Below, piece after piece: positions 7,448 through 16,088 of a stretch of DNA of 48,086 bases (position 1 is its first letter; every line of letters starts with the position of its first letter). The stretch lies in contig JAMLJD010000027.1 of NCBI GenBank assembly GCA_023953775.1, positions 1 through 48,086 of the forward strand, written 5' to 3'. The translations under genes were made by a program, and so were the position numbers. The stretch is from Rhizobiaceae bacterium (GTDB lineage: Bacteria > Pseudomonadota > Alphaproteobacteria > Rhizobiales > Rhizobiaceae). The notes beneath the pieces were generated by a model, which worked only from the letters and a program-made list of their open reading frames with translations, had not been told where the DNA came from and searched no databases.

Positions 7448-8815
7448 TCAGTTCTCCCTCGTGCGCGAGGACATCGCCATGAACCGTTCGTCCACCGGCC
7501 AGTCGGCTATGATCGAGACTTCCTGCATGCACTCGATCAGCGCGGCGCCCTCGGTCAGCTGGCGATGGGCCTTCATGTCGCCGTCGCGATAGGCATTGAT
7601 GAAGCGGAATTCGAGCGGGTCCATCCCGATTTTCCGCGCCAGCTTGTCCATCTGAACTTCGAGCGCGAAGTCGCCGATCGTTACGCCGAAGCCGCGCATA
7701 GCGGAAGATGGCGTGCGGTTGGTGTAGACGCAGTAGCTGTCCACCGAGACGTTGGGGATCGTGTAGGGACCCGGGAAGTGTGCCGCCGATTTCTGTGCGC
7801 CGTAGGGCGAATGGCGGGAATATGCGCCGGCGTCGATATAGGCGGTGACCTGCCGCGCAACGATGCGCCCGTCATTCATCACCCCGTCCTTGATGACCAG
7901 CTTCTCTGCCGCACGCGGCGAGGAGACCTGCATCTCCTCCTCACGGGAGTAGATGAACGAAACCGGACGGCCGGTGAGCTTGGCCGCGAGAATCGCGATC
8001 GGTTCGATCGTCACGTCGACCTTGCCGCCGAAGCCGCCGCCAACCGTACCGCCGACCATATGCAGCTTGTGGCCGGGCATCTGCAGGATGATCGAGGCGT
8101 TGTCGAGCGTGAAGAACATCGCCTGTGTGTTGGTGTAGCAGGTGAAGCGGCCGTTCGCCTCCGGCGCCACGATGCAGCCGCTGGTCTCCAGCGGCGCATG
8201 CTCGATCGGACCGGACTGGTAGGTTTCTTCCAGGATGTGGTCCGCGCTCGCGAAGCCTTCCTCGACATTGCCGAAGCGTACCTTCCGGCACTCTCCGCTG
8301 TCGTAGAGATAGTAGTTGCGGCCGTGATGCTCGTTGACGATCGGCGCGCCGGGGTTCAGCGCGTCTTCGATCGAAAGCACCGGGTCGAGCACCTCGTAGT
8401 CGACCTTGACCTTGGCGGCTGCCTCTTCTGCGGCACGTGCGGTGTCGGCCAGTACGGCGACGACCGCCTCGCCTTTCCAGCGCACCTTGTCCACGGCGAG
8501 CACATGCTCGTCCTCCGGCCCGACCTGGATCAGGATCAGAATGGTGTAGAGATTGTGCGGCACGTCATTGGCGGTGACGATGCGTGCCACGCCGGGGTGC
8601 TTTTCGGCCTCGCTGGTGTCGATGCGCTTGATGCGGGCGTGGTGATGCGGGCTACGCACCATTTTCAGATGCAGGAGACCGGGAAAGGTACGGTCGCCGA
8701 AATATGCGGTCTTGCCGGTCACATGTCCCCGAATGTCGGAGCGCTGGCGCGATTGCCCGACCTCGACGAGGTCGTCATCGCGCTCGTCGGCGAAATAGCT
8801 CTTGGAAAGCTTCAT
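7448..8815 (-). CDS. Molybdenum hydroxylase large subunit, N-terminal half
   Basis: 455 residues holding the aldehyde oxidase/xanthine dehydrogenase a/b hammerhead domain (about 25-145) and the first molybdopterin-binding domain, with GGGFGGK (259-265) and MRGFG (373-377). The C-terminal domain with the active-site Glu is absent and is encoded by the next gene. The ATG at 8815 follows GAGGGACG and gives the usual N terminus, in which R-x-D-x-x-GHVTG (25-34) starts the hammerhead. It lies 10 bases after the 2Fe-2S gene. The complex would hydroxylate an N-heterocycle or aldehyde with water-derived oxygen, passing electrons to 2Fe-2S and FAD. The substrate is unknown. Confidence 0.88.
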   Translation of the reverse strand: MKLSKSYFADERDDDLVEVGQSRQRSDIRGHVTGKTAYFGDRTFPGLLHLKMVRSPHHHARIKRIDTSEAEKHPGVARIVTANDVPHNLYTILILIQVGPEDEHVLAVDKVRWKGEAVVAVLADTARAAEEAAAKVKVDYEVLDPVLSIEDALNPGAPIVNEHHGRNYYLYDSGECRKVRFGNVEEGFASADHILEETYQSGPIEHAPLETSGCIVAPEANGRFTCYTNTQAMFFTLDNASIILQMPGHKLHMVGGTVGGGFGGKVDVTIEPIAILAAKLTGRPVSFIYSREEEMQVSSPRAAEKLVIKDGVMNDGRIVARQVTAYIDAGAYSRHSPYGAQKSAAHFPGPYTIPNVSVDSYCVYTNRTPSSAMRGFGVTIGDFALEVQMDKLARKIGMDPLEFRFINAYRDGDMKAHRQLTEGAALIECMQEVSIIADWPVDERFMAMSSRTREN

Positions 8816-8825
8816 GGCGCGTCCC

Positions 8826-9308
8826 TCAGGCGGCGGAGGTGGAGTTGGCGCGAGCGGCCGAAAGCACCGCGCGAATGATCGGCTCGTAGCCGGTGCAGCG
8901 ACAGACATTGCCGGAAATCGCCTCGATCACCTCGGCGCGGTCGGGCTTCGGATTCCGCTCCAGAAGTGCCGTCGCTGCCATGATCATGCCCGGCGTGCAG
9001 AAGCCGCATTGCGCGGCGAACGCATCCTCGAATGCGCGCTGAACCGGCGTGAGCACCTCGCCATTGGCGAGGCCTGCCGTGGTGCGGACATCAGCACCCT
9101 CACAGGTTTCGGCAAGCGTCAGGCAGGAGAGCCGCAACTCGCCGTCGACCATGACCGTACAGGCCCCACAGGTGCCCTGGTGGCAGCCGCCCTTCGGCGA
9201 CGTGTCGCCCATCCTGTCGCGGAGCGTGGTCAGCAGCGTCGCGCCGCTTTCCACGAATTCGGCCCGCTCGCTTCCGTTGAGCGTGAATTGAACCGGTACT
9301 TTCGCCAT
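8826..9308 (-). CDS. Molybdenum hydroxylase 2Fe-2S subunit (CoxS-like)
   Basis: A 160-residue small subunit. The plant-type ferredoxin domain carries C42, C47, C50 and C62 (in GGCHQGTCGAC and LSC), and the helical domain carries C101, C104, C136 and C138 (CGFCTPGM and CRCTGY). It carries electrons from the molybdenum centre to the FAD subunit. The ATG at 9308 follows GGGAGGAAG. The gene sits between the FAD subunit and the large subunit genes, the order medium-small-large common in the CO dehydrogenase family. Length and all eight cysteines are normal, so the complex is probably functional. Confidence 0.93.
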   Translation of the reverse strand: MAKVPVQFTLNGSERAEFVESGATLLTTLRDRMGDTSPKGGCHQGTCGACTVMVDGELRLSCLTLAETCEGADVRTTAGLANGEVLTPVQRAFEDAFAAQCGFCTPGMIMAATALLERNPKPDRAEVIEAISGNVCRCTGYEPIIRAVLSAARANSTSAA

Positions 9309-9340
9309 CGCTTCCTCCCGATCGGTGGCTTGGCGCTTGT

Positions 9341-10126
9341 CTAGCCGAGCAGCAGCCGGCCCAGATGCACCGGCAGCACCTCGCGCCGATACCAAGCGCT
9401 GGCGATGGCGTCTGTTGGCGGATCGATGCCTCCGGTGGCAGCGGCAAGTGCTCCGGCAATGCCATCTCTTGTGAGCGATTGCCCCGCCAGCGCCCTTTCG
9501 GCCGCACGGGCGCGGATCGCGTGACCGGCCATGCAACCGAGCGCAATGCGGGCGCTACCGACCTTGTCGTCATCTACATTGAGATCTGCAGCGATGGTCA
9601 GGACCGCGACGCCCTTGGGATGCACGCGGCTGACTTTCAGGAAGCGCAGGCCACTGGAGGCCGGGAACGTCACCGAAGTCACCAGCCCACCTGCCTTGTC
9701 ACGCCCCCTAACGAAGTCTTCGAGCGAGACGTCATTGCCGCCGACCGACACGGTGGCGTCGAGCGCCAGCAATGCGACTGTGAGATCGCCAAAGGGCGCT
9801 GGCGCAAACAGATTGCCGCCGACCGTCGCCATGTTGCGCACGGCGGGGCCGCCGACCGCGCGCGCCGCAGGCGTCAAAAAACCGAGGTCCGGGTGGGCCA
9901 GGATGGCGCTCATCGTCACCGAGGCGCCGATCGTCACCTTGCCGCCCGCAACCTCGATTTCGGACAGGGCGGGATCGGTTGTTCGCACAATGGTCGAGAA
10001 GAAGAGATTACCCTCATTTGCGGCGCGAATGACCAGCGTTCCGCCGCCCATGTAGCAAGTGCCGGCTTCCGAGAGCGCCGACTGCGCCTCGGCTGCCGTC
10101 GGGAAAGTCTGCAGGCTGAGACCCAT
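9341..10126 (-). CDS. Molybdenum hydroxylase FAD-binding subunit (CoxM-like)
   Basis: A 261-residue medium subunit of the xanthine dehydrogenase/CO dehydrogenase family. It has the FAD motifs CYMGGGT near 24-30 and the diagnostic ATVGGNLFAPAPFGD at about 100-114, followed by the CO dehydrogenase flavoprotein C-terminal domain. It takes electrons from the 2Fe-2S subunit and passes them to an acceptor. It is slightly shorter than average (about 280) because of shorter loops. The start is 14 bases past the stop of the SRPBCC gene, with GGAGGATCCGCC before the ATG, which places it in the same operon. Confidence 0.9.
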   Translation of the reverse strand: MGLSLQTFPTAAEAQSALSEAGTCYMGGGTLVIRAANEGNLFFSTIVRTTDPALSEIEVAGGKVTIGASVTMSAILAHPDLGFLTPAARAVGGPAVRNMATVGGNLFAPAPFGDLTVALLALDATVSVGGNDVSLEDFVRGRDKAGGLVTSVTFPASSGLRFLKVSRVHPKGVAVLTIAADLNVDDDKVGSARIALGCMAGHAIRARAAERALAGQSLTRDGIAGALAAATGGIDPPTDAIASAWYRREVLPVHLGRLLLG

Positions 10127-10140
10127 GGCGGATCCTCCAC

Positions 10141-10575
10141 TCAGGCGAAGCGCTTCTTCAGCGCATCGAAGCCGCCCTGGAACACATTGGCGCCCATCCC
10201 CTTGGCGAGCTCCTCGGCTTCGTCGGCCGGAGCGTCGAACGTCGCGGACCAGACAGCGCAGGTGCGATCGCCATCGGTGACGGGGATGAGAGTCAGCGTT
10301 GCGGTGTGGTTGGAGATCGGCTGCGGCGTCTCGAGAATCGAATAGGTGACGCTGTAGTCTTTGTCGGACATCGCCAACAGCTTTTCCCTGAGCGTTGCAC
10401 CGCTGGCGACCTGGAACTTGCGCACGCAGCCGATCTCGCTCGACGGTCCGCCGCCTTCGATTTCACTCTTGACCATGCGGGGATGCCAGTCGGGAAGGCC
10501 ATTGAAGTCACGGATCGCGGCCCAGACTTCCGAGGCCGGAGCGTCTATTACGCTGGAAACGGTGACGGACGCCAT
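10141..10575 (-). CDS. SRPBCC-family protein (CoxG/polyketide-cyclase-like)
   Basis: A 144-residue single-domain START/Bet v1-like protein: SVIDAPASEVWAAIRDFNGLPDWHP (about 8-31) is the typical first strand-helix segment and the C-terminal helix DEAEELAKGMGANVFQGGFDALK closes the cavity. SRPBCC proteins often accompany molybdenum hydroxylases; CoxG in CO oxidizers helps assembly or membrane attachment, while others bind hydrophobic ligands. Here it is the first gene of the hydroxylase operon, so a role in enzyme maturation or product handling is inferred. The ATG at 10575 follows AGGGAGGG. Confidence 0.82.
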   Translation of the reverse strand: MASVTVSSVIDAPASEVWAAIRDFNGLPDWHPRMVKSEIEGGGPSSEIGCVRKFQVASGATLREKLLAMSDKDYSVTYSILETPQPISNHTATLTLIPVTDGDRTCAVWSATFDAPADEAEELAKGMGANVFQGGFDALKKRFA

Positions 10576-10683
10576 GACAATTCCCTCCCTGCTGCATGCG
10601 TGCAAAGGCAGGGTAGCGACCCGCCGCAGCCGCGCTTATCAAAGCGTCTGGCGAGCCTATCAATGCGTCTGAAAATACGGCGC

Positions 10684-11514
10684 CTACTGCCTCAGCTCGC
10701 GGGCGGCCGAACGATATGCGTTGGGTGCAACACCAAAATGGTCCCGGAAAAAGCGGGAGAAATTGCCCTGGGTCGAAAAGCCCAACCCGCAGGCGATGTC
10801 GATGAGTGGCTGTTCCGATGCCCTTAGCTGCCGTGCCGCCTCCGCCATACGCAGGGAATTCCAGTAAACATTCGGCGTCAGTCCCATCTGCTCCTTGAAC
10901 AGCGCGAAAAAATGCGGCCGTGACAGGCCTACGCTGCGCGCCACTTCGTCCAGACAGGTACGCTCATACATGTTGGTTTTCATCAGGGCCGCAGCCTTGC
11001 GTACGCGGTAGTCGCGAGCCCTGGAGCGGGTACGGGCGTCGCGTCTGCGACCCTGGGCAAGCGCTGCATCGAATACCGTTTCGATGAAACGTTCGGTCTC
11101 GTATTCGGCGATATGATCTGGCCTCTCACCGTCGGTCAGCACGTCCAGAAGCACCAGTGCCTGATCGTTCAGGCGGTTGTCGATACGGATCGCGCTGCAC
11201 GCGAAGACCCGTTCTTCACGCGTCGTACTGCGCCGCTCCGCCACCCAGTCGGGATCGATGTAGAACGCTAAAAAACGTCCTTCCGAGCCACCCGCCGGAA
11301 AGTCATGCCGGTGCGGCACCAGCGAATTTACGCCAACCGCGATGCTGCGGCCTGGTAGAATGCGCTCTTTGCCGACCGTCATTTCGCCGCCATCGCCGGC
11401 GAGCCAGATAATGATGTGCACTTCCTCGTGCGCATGGGTCACGAGATCATTGGCCACGTTCAGGACAGAGACATGGCCGAATGCACCATCGAACAGCTTG
11501 ATCGAGCTGGTCAT
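10684..11514 (-). CDS. AraC-family transcriptional regulator
   Basis: A 276-residue regulator. The N-terminal cupin-like sensor (about 1-140) contains THAHEEVHIIIW; the C-terminal DNA-binding domain (about 172-272) has two helix-turn-helix units, CLDEVARSVGLSRPHFFALF and LIDIACGLGFSTQGNFSRFF, ending in the AraC-family pattern FRDHFGVAPNAYR. It is on the same strand and 108 bases ahead of the molybdenum hydroxylase operon, so it is the likely activator, with the inducer probably the hydroxylase substrate. The promoter for this gene must lie in 11515-11786. Confidence 0.9.
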   Translation of the reverse strand: MTSSIKLFDGAFGHVSVLNVANDLVTHAHEEVHIIIWLAGDGGEMTVGKERILPGRSIAVGVNSLVPHRHDFPAGGSEGRFLAFYIDPDWVAERRSTTREERVFACSAIRIDNRLNDQALVLLDVLTDGERPDHIAEYETERFIETVFDAALAQGRRRDARTRSRARDYRVRKAAALMKTNMYERTCLDEVARSVGLSRPHFFALFKEQMGLTPNVYWNSLRMAEAARQLRASEQPLIDIACGLGFSTQGNFSRFFRDHFGVAPNAYRSAARELRQ

Positions 11515-11786
11515 TGTTCCTCCAAGGCTCGTTGCCAGCCCTAGAAGGAAATTGTCGTCATGCTTCGGGATTCAGTCAAGTCATGGCGATCGCAGACAAT
11601 CCGCATGCGCATCATCAGCGAATGGACAATCGGCCAGGCATTGCCGTGACCTATTCGACAACATCGATTGGCTCCTAGCCCCATCTCAGTCTTAGGGCAG
11701 GTTTCCTGGTCATGTCCGGTTCCGGACGGATTCAATGGTTGCCTCCCGCCCCGGCTGCGGCCGGGATCTCTCATTGTGTTTGAGTA
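11515..11786. other. Intergenic region upstream of the AraC-family gene
   Basis: About 270 bases without a gene. It lies between the 3' end of the alpha/beta hydrolase gene and the AraC gene, so it should hold the hydrolase terminator and the AraC promoter. No strong hairpin or promoter pair stands out. Confidence 0.4.
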
Positions 11787-12539
11787 CTATTGGGCCAACT
11801 CCGAGAAGAATTGACCGGACCGCCTGGCGATGAGTTCCTTGTCCGCATCGAGTGTCGCCACGTGGTATGAGTTTTTCAGCCAGAGCATCCTAAGGTCGGC
11901 GGACTTGATCCGCTGAGCGATCCTGCGGCCGTTTTCCGGCGGAACGACATGATCGTCGACTGATTGGATTACAAGCGTAGGACACGTGACGCGGTCGAGA
12001 AGATCGCCGGTGGCCGCGAGCAGGATGTACACTTCCTTGATGCATTTCACCGGGACTTCAGGATAGGCAAGTTCGACGACGTCCGGCATCTTGATGTCTG
12101 AACCGATGCCCGGCACGCGTGCCGGCGCGGAGGCCATCATGACCAGGTCCGCCATGCCACCGTCGAGAATGCCCGCGGCTGCATTGATCGGGACGATCCC
12201 TTTCACGATTTCCGGAAAGCGCGCCGCGAGGTTGAGTGTGATACCCCCTCCCATCGAAAGCCCCGAAACGAAGACCCGCTTCTTCTGGCGGACGAGGTCT
12301 TGCATTGCGTCTTCGGCCGACTTCAACCAGTCGAGATAGCCGGTTTTCTCCATATCGTCCGGTGAAGTGCCGTGGCCGGCGAGCCGCGGTCCACTGACGG
12401 TGAATCCGAAATCCCGGTTTAGCCGCTCGCCGATGAACCGCATGCTCTGCGTCGATCCGGTGAATCCGTGAACCAGGAGTACGGCGCAATCGTTGCCGTC
12501 AAAAAAGAACGGTTCAGCGCCCGGCATGATATCAGTCAT
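11787..12539 (-). CDS. Alpha/beta hydrolase (carboxylesterase Est30-like)
   Basis: A 250-residue cytoplasmic hydrolase. LLVHGFTGSTQSM (21-33) forms the oxyanion region, GLSMGG holds nucleophile S95, VDDHVVPP supplies the acid (D195/D196) and NSYHVATLD the base H226. Layout and length fit the monoacylglycerol-lipase/Est30 carboxylesterase group. The ATG at 12539 is preferred to an upstream TTG because AGGAGATAAG lies directly before it. It follows the ribose-type permease gene by about 50 bases on the same strand, so it may be the last gene of the sugar transport operon and hydrolyse an acylated imported compound. The substrate is inferred only. Confidence 0.85.
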   Translation of the reverse strand: MTDIMPGAEPFFFDGNDCAVLLVHGFTGSTQSMRFIGERLNRDFGFTVSGPRLAGHGTSPDDMEKTGYLDWLKSAEDAMQDLVRQKKRVFVSGLSMGGGITLNLAARFPEIVKGIVPINAAAGILDGGMADLVMMASAPARVPGIGSDIKMPDVVELAYPEVPVKCIKEVYILLAATGDLLDRVTCPTLVIQSVDDHVVPPENGRRIAQRIKSADLRMLWLKNSYHVATLDADKELIARRSGQFFSELAQ

Positions 12540-12590
12540 TCTTATCTCCTCTGCCAATGTGACAATGGTCGCGTGCTTGAAAGCTGGGTC

Positions 12591-13568
12591 TTACTCGCTT
12601 CGGCGGGCCGAATAGGCAATCGCCGCGGCAGCGATGATGGCACCCTGAATCATGAGTTTTGCAGGTTCACCGAGGCCCAGGCTCGTGAGCAGATTGAACG
12701 TGAAGGTAAGCATGAAGGCAGCGACCGTCGGACCCAGAATGCCGCCTTTCCCAGAACCAAATGTGACGCCGCCAAGAATGACCGCCGCCAGCGAGTTCAA
12801 TGCGAGATCGCGACCGATATCCATGCTCCCGACGCCGACGAAGCCGATCAGCAGAAAGGCGCTGAACACCGCGAACAGGCTCGACATCACATGTACGATA
12901 GTGACGACACGAACATAGGGAATGCCGGAAGCCCATGCCGCCCGCGGATTTGCGCCGATCGCGTCGACATAGCGACCGAATACCGAAATGCGCAGAAACA
13001 CGATTGCGGGGACAAGCAATGCCAGCCAGACTAGAAGCGCGATCGGAAAAATGCCGATCCGGGTCTGTCCGAAGTAGCGGATGATATCCGGCGCATCGCT
13101 CGGCGCCTGATACTGGCTGAGTGAGATGACGATGCCGCTGAGCACCATAGCCATGGCGAGTGTGACGATGACCGACGAGGCTCTGAGCCACGTAATGAAA
13201 AACGCATTCGCGAGGCCCACGCAAAGTCCGAAGAGCAGGCACACCACGATCAGGACCGGTTCGGAAAACGGCACCATGTTGCTGGTCAGGATGTAGCTGA
13301 CACAGACCACCACCCCGCCGATCGAAAGATCGAGCGACAGCACCCTCATGCACAGCGACTGACCGATGACGGCGATGCCGAGCGGGGCGGCTTGGCGCGC
13401 GATCAGAAGCAAGAGCAGCGGAGAGAGAAGCGTCGGCCGCGAAAAATACGCAAACATCAGCAGGATTGCCGTTCCGGCGTAGGCAAACGGCAGCGATACA
13501 AGAAAGCGGCCGGCGGATCGAACGCCAGAGCCAAAGCCTTCCTTCGGTGCGACGGTAGCTGTGCTCAT
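12591..13568 (-). CDS. Ribose-type sugar ABC transporter permease (second)
   Basis: A 325-residue membrane protein of the RbsC/BPD_transp_2 family with about nine hydrophobic segments. The region GKGGILGPTVAAFMLTF near 273-290 is the cytoplasmic loop typical of these permeases. It starts with ATGA overlapping the stop of the other permease gene, so the two probably form a heterodimeric channel. The N-terminal 20 residues are cytoplasmic and polar. It shares an operon with the ATPase and binding protein upstream. Confidence 0.88.
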   Translation of the reverse strand: MSTATVAPKEGFGSGVRSAGRFLVSLPFAYAGTAILLMFAYFSRPTLLSPLLLLLIARQAAPLGIAVIGQSLCMRVLSLDLSIGGVVVCVSYILTSNMVPFSEPVLIVVCLLFGLCVGLANAFFITWLRASSVIVTLAMAMVLSGIVISLSQYQAPSDAPDIIRYFGQTRIGIFPIALLVWLALLVPAIVFLRISVFGRYVDAIGANPRAAWASGIPYVRVVTIVHVMSSLFAVFSAFLLIGFVGVGSMDIGRDLALNSLAAVILGGVTFGSGKGGILGPTVAAFMLTFTFNLLTSLGLGEPAKLMIQGAIIAAAAIAYSARRSE

Positions 13569-14497
13569 GCGCCGATCGCCTTGCGCGGCTGGAGACTGAC
13601 TGCCGCAAGCAGAAGAAGACCGGTGGAAGCGGTCCTGATAAAGGGCGAAATGCCGACGAGATTCATCCCGTTCGCCATCAGGCCCAGCGAGATCGTTCCA
13701 GCGATCACCCCTGCGACGCTACCCACTCCACCGGCAAGCTGGACGCCGCCGAGCGCGATGACCGTAACCGATTCCAGCGCGAAGGCTGCGCCTATCGTTG
13801 CATCGGCCGAAGACACGCGCCCTGCCAGAAAAAGCCCCGCAATCACTGCTGCGGTGGAACAAAGGACATAACAGGCGATCTTGTACGGAATGACGGAGAT
13901 GCCGTTACGCGCGGCATTGTGCGCATCCGCACCGATCGCAAAGATTCTCATCCCGAACCGCGTTCGCCACAGGAGGAACGCGGTTCCACCGGCAAATGCC
14001 GCGCACCAGAAGAACGCGGCCGGAATGCCCAGAATGGAGAATGTGGCGAGCGTTTCGAGATAATCAGGAATATCGCCGCCTGGCACCGGAAGGAGCAGCA
14101 GCGCAAGCCCCTGTACAAAGGTGAGCGTGGCAAGAGTCATCACCAATGGATGCACCTTGAAGACAGCGGCGCCGAAACCATTGACGAGGCCAACGACAAC
14201 GCCCGCGGCAAGCGCCACGGGAACCGCAAGGGCCGGGTCTACGGAAACCAGGATCGCCGTGGTAAGGCTCAACGTCGAACCGACCGAAAGATCGACACCA
14301 CCGCTTATCGCAACGACAAGCTGTCCGAGCGAAACGATCATCAGCGCCGTGATCTGGCTGTTCACGTTCGAAAAATTCTGCAGGCTGAGGAAATTCGGTG
14401 ATGCGACCCCAAGCACGATAAACAGAAGGATGGGGAGCCCGACCGCGATACCGCTGAGCCCGCTCCGTCCCGGCCGCGTAGAAAGAAGAAAATTCAC
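13565..14497 (-). CDS. Ribose-type sugar ABC transporter permease (first)
   Basis: A 310-residue RbsC-family permease. Diagnostic segments are ALMIVSLGQLVVAISGGVDLSVGS (about 51-74) and VIALGGVQLAGGVGSVAGVI (about 244-263). It overlaps the ATPase gene by four bases upstream and the second permease by four bases downstream. Two different permease genes in one Rbs-type operon indicate a heterodimer; the best-known RbsC is a homodimer. The substrate is probably a pentose, polyol or related sugar, but cannot be fixed from sequence. Confidence 0.9.
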   Translation of the reverse strand: MNFLLSTRPGRSGLSGIAVGLPILLFIVLGVASPNFLSLQNFSNVNSQITALMIVSLGQLVVAISGGVDLSVGSTLSLTTAILVSVDPALAVPVALAAGVVVGLVNGFGAAVFKVHPLVMTLATLTFVQGLALLLLPVPGGDIPDYLETLATFSILGIPAAFFWCAAFAGGTAFLLWRTRFGMRIFAIGADAHNAARNGISVIPYKIACYVLCSTAAVIAGLFLAGRVSSADATIGAAFALESVTVIALGGVQLAGGVGSVAGVIAGTISLGLMANGMNLVGISPFIRTASTGLLLLAAVSLQPRKAIGA

Positions 14498-16074
14498 GCC
14501 CGCGCCTCCTGTGCCGTGGGTTTGGCGGCGCCCGTCAAGGCTGCGCGCATGACCTGTTCTTCTGTGGCGCTCGTCCCGTCAAAGTCGGCGACGAGCGCAC
14601 CACCCCTGACGACGAGGATGCGGTCGCAAAGCCCGAGCACTTCAGTCAGTTCGCTCGAAGTAATGAGCACAGCGCCTCCCTGGTCGGCGAAATCGCGCAA
14701 CAGAGCGTAGATTTCCGCCTTCGCGCCGACATCGACGCCACGCGTCGGCTCTTCGATCAGCAGGACGTCAACGCCGGAGGCGAGCCACCGGCCAACCATC
14801 ACCTTCTGCTGATTGCCGCCGGATAGCGCGGCGACAGGCTGTCCACGCATCGCGCCCTGGACCTTCATACGCGTTAAAAGGTTGGCGACCTCGTCGATAC
14901 GTACGCGCGCTCGCGACCAAACTGATTGCCCGCGCAGCATGCCGAGCGCCATGTTGTCGGCAATCGAAAGAGGGAGATAAAGCCCTTCGGTCTTGCGGTC
15001 TTCAGGCGCAAAGCCGATTCCTGCCAGCGTCGACGAAACGACCCCACCATAAACCGCGCGGGAATGGCTGCCCGCCGCATCATGCTTCGTCACCGCGCCC
15101 GAGGACGGTTGCTGCATGCCGGCGACGGCACGAAGTATGTCTCTTTGCCCCTGCCCTTCCAGACCGGACAGCCCGAGGATTTCGCCGCGCTCGAGTACGA
15201 AGGAAACCTCCGGAGCACCGGCGTCGGGACGCAGGTTGCCGATCGACAGCGCAGGCGTAGCCTGCGGTCGCCGTGCTCGGCGCTCCGGATAGAGTTGGCC
15301 CAATTCGCGCCCGACCATCATCGAGACCAGCGTGTCGCGGTCGAGGGAGGCAACGTCCTGCGTCGCGACGTGACGGCCGTCCTTGAGAACCGAAACCGTG
15401 TCGCAAAACCGGAATATCTCGTCGAGCCGATGGCTGATGTAGAAGATCAGCTTGCCCTGCTCGCGCATGGAGGAAATCAGTTCGGCCAGTTTCTCGACTT
15501 CGGGCTGGTTGAGCGCCGCGGTTGGTTCATCGAAGATGAAGACCGAGGCGTCGGCCGAGATGCCCTTGGCAATTTCCACCAGTTGCTGTTCGCCGACGGA
15601 AAGATCGCCGCAGTAGCTGTCTGGCGAGATGGTGCTGCCGAGCCGCTCCATTGCGGATCTCGCGCGCACGCGCATGGCGGTCCGGTCAATCATGCCGAGC
15701 CGCCTCGGTTCGCGCCCGAGGAACAGGTTCTCCGCGACCGAAAGATTGGGTAGAAGGGTCAGTTCCTGAAAAATCGTGGAGATGCCAAAGCCGCGAGCCT
15801 CGTTTGGCGAGCGCAGGCTCACAGTCTGTCCGCCAAGGCGTATCTCTCCAGTGTCCGGCAGATGCACGCCTGCAAGCAGGTTCATAAGCGTCGATTTTCC
15901 TGCGCCGTTTTCTCCGGTGACGGCGTGGACGCTGCCTCTCAGTCCGATGATTGATACTTCAGACAGGGCCTCTGTGGAGCCGAAGCGCTTTGTGATGCGA
16001 TCGAACATCACGACTGGATCGTCCTCGCCCGCGCGCGCGGTGCGCACGGGCGTAACGACGGAGATATCACCCAT
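14494..16074 (-). CDS. Sugar ABC transporter ATP-binding protein (RbsA/MglA type)
   Basis: 526 residues with two fused nucleotide-binding domains. Domain 1 (about 20-260): Walker A GENGAGKST, signature LSVGEQQ, Walker B VFIFDEPTAAL and the H-loop ISHRLDE. Domain 2 (about 275-510): a degenerate Walker A region (GLEGQGQRD), signature LSGGNQQK and VLLIEEPTRGVDVG. This asymmetry, with domain 2 lacking a proper P-loop, is normal in the family. The gene starts 14 bases after the binding protein stop and overlaps the first permease by ATGA. It energises uptake by the two permeases. Confidence 0.94.
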   Translation of the reverse strand: MGDISVVTPVRTARAGEDDPVVMFDRITKRFGSTEALSEVSIIGLRGSVHAVTGENGAGKSTLMNLLAGVHLPDTGEIRLGGQTVSLRSPNEARGFGISTIFQELTLLPNLSVAENLFLGREPRRLGMIDRTAMRVRARSAMERLGSTISPDSYCGDLSVGEQQLVEIAKGISADASVFIFDEPTAALNQPEVEKLAELISSMREQGKLIFYISHRLDEIFRFCDTVSVLKDGRHVATQDVASLDRDTLVSMMVGRELGQLYPERRARRPQATPALSIGNLRPDAGAPEVSFVLERGEILGLSGLEGQGQRDILRAVAGMQQPSSGAVTKHDAAGSHSRAVYGGVVSSTLAGIGFAPEDRKTEGLYLPLSIADNMALGMLRGQSVWSRARVRIDEVANLLTRMKVQGAMRGQPVAALSGGNQQKVMVGRWLASGVDVLLIEEPTRGVDVGAKAEIYALLRDFADQGGAVLITSSELTEVLGLCDRILVVRGGALVADFDGTSATEEQVMRAALTGAAKPTAQEARA

Positions 16075-16088
16075 GTCCCGGCGCCGGA

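Noticed and set aside
13565..14497. Possible duplicate or frameshifted single permease
   Set aside because: The two permeases (12591-13568 and 13565-14497) are each full length with distinct sequences, so they are a normal heterodimer.
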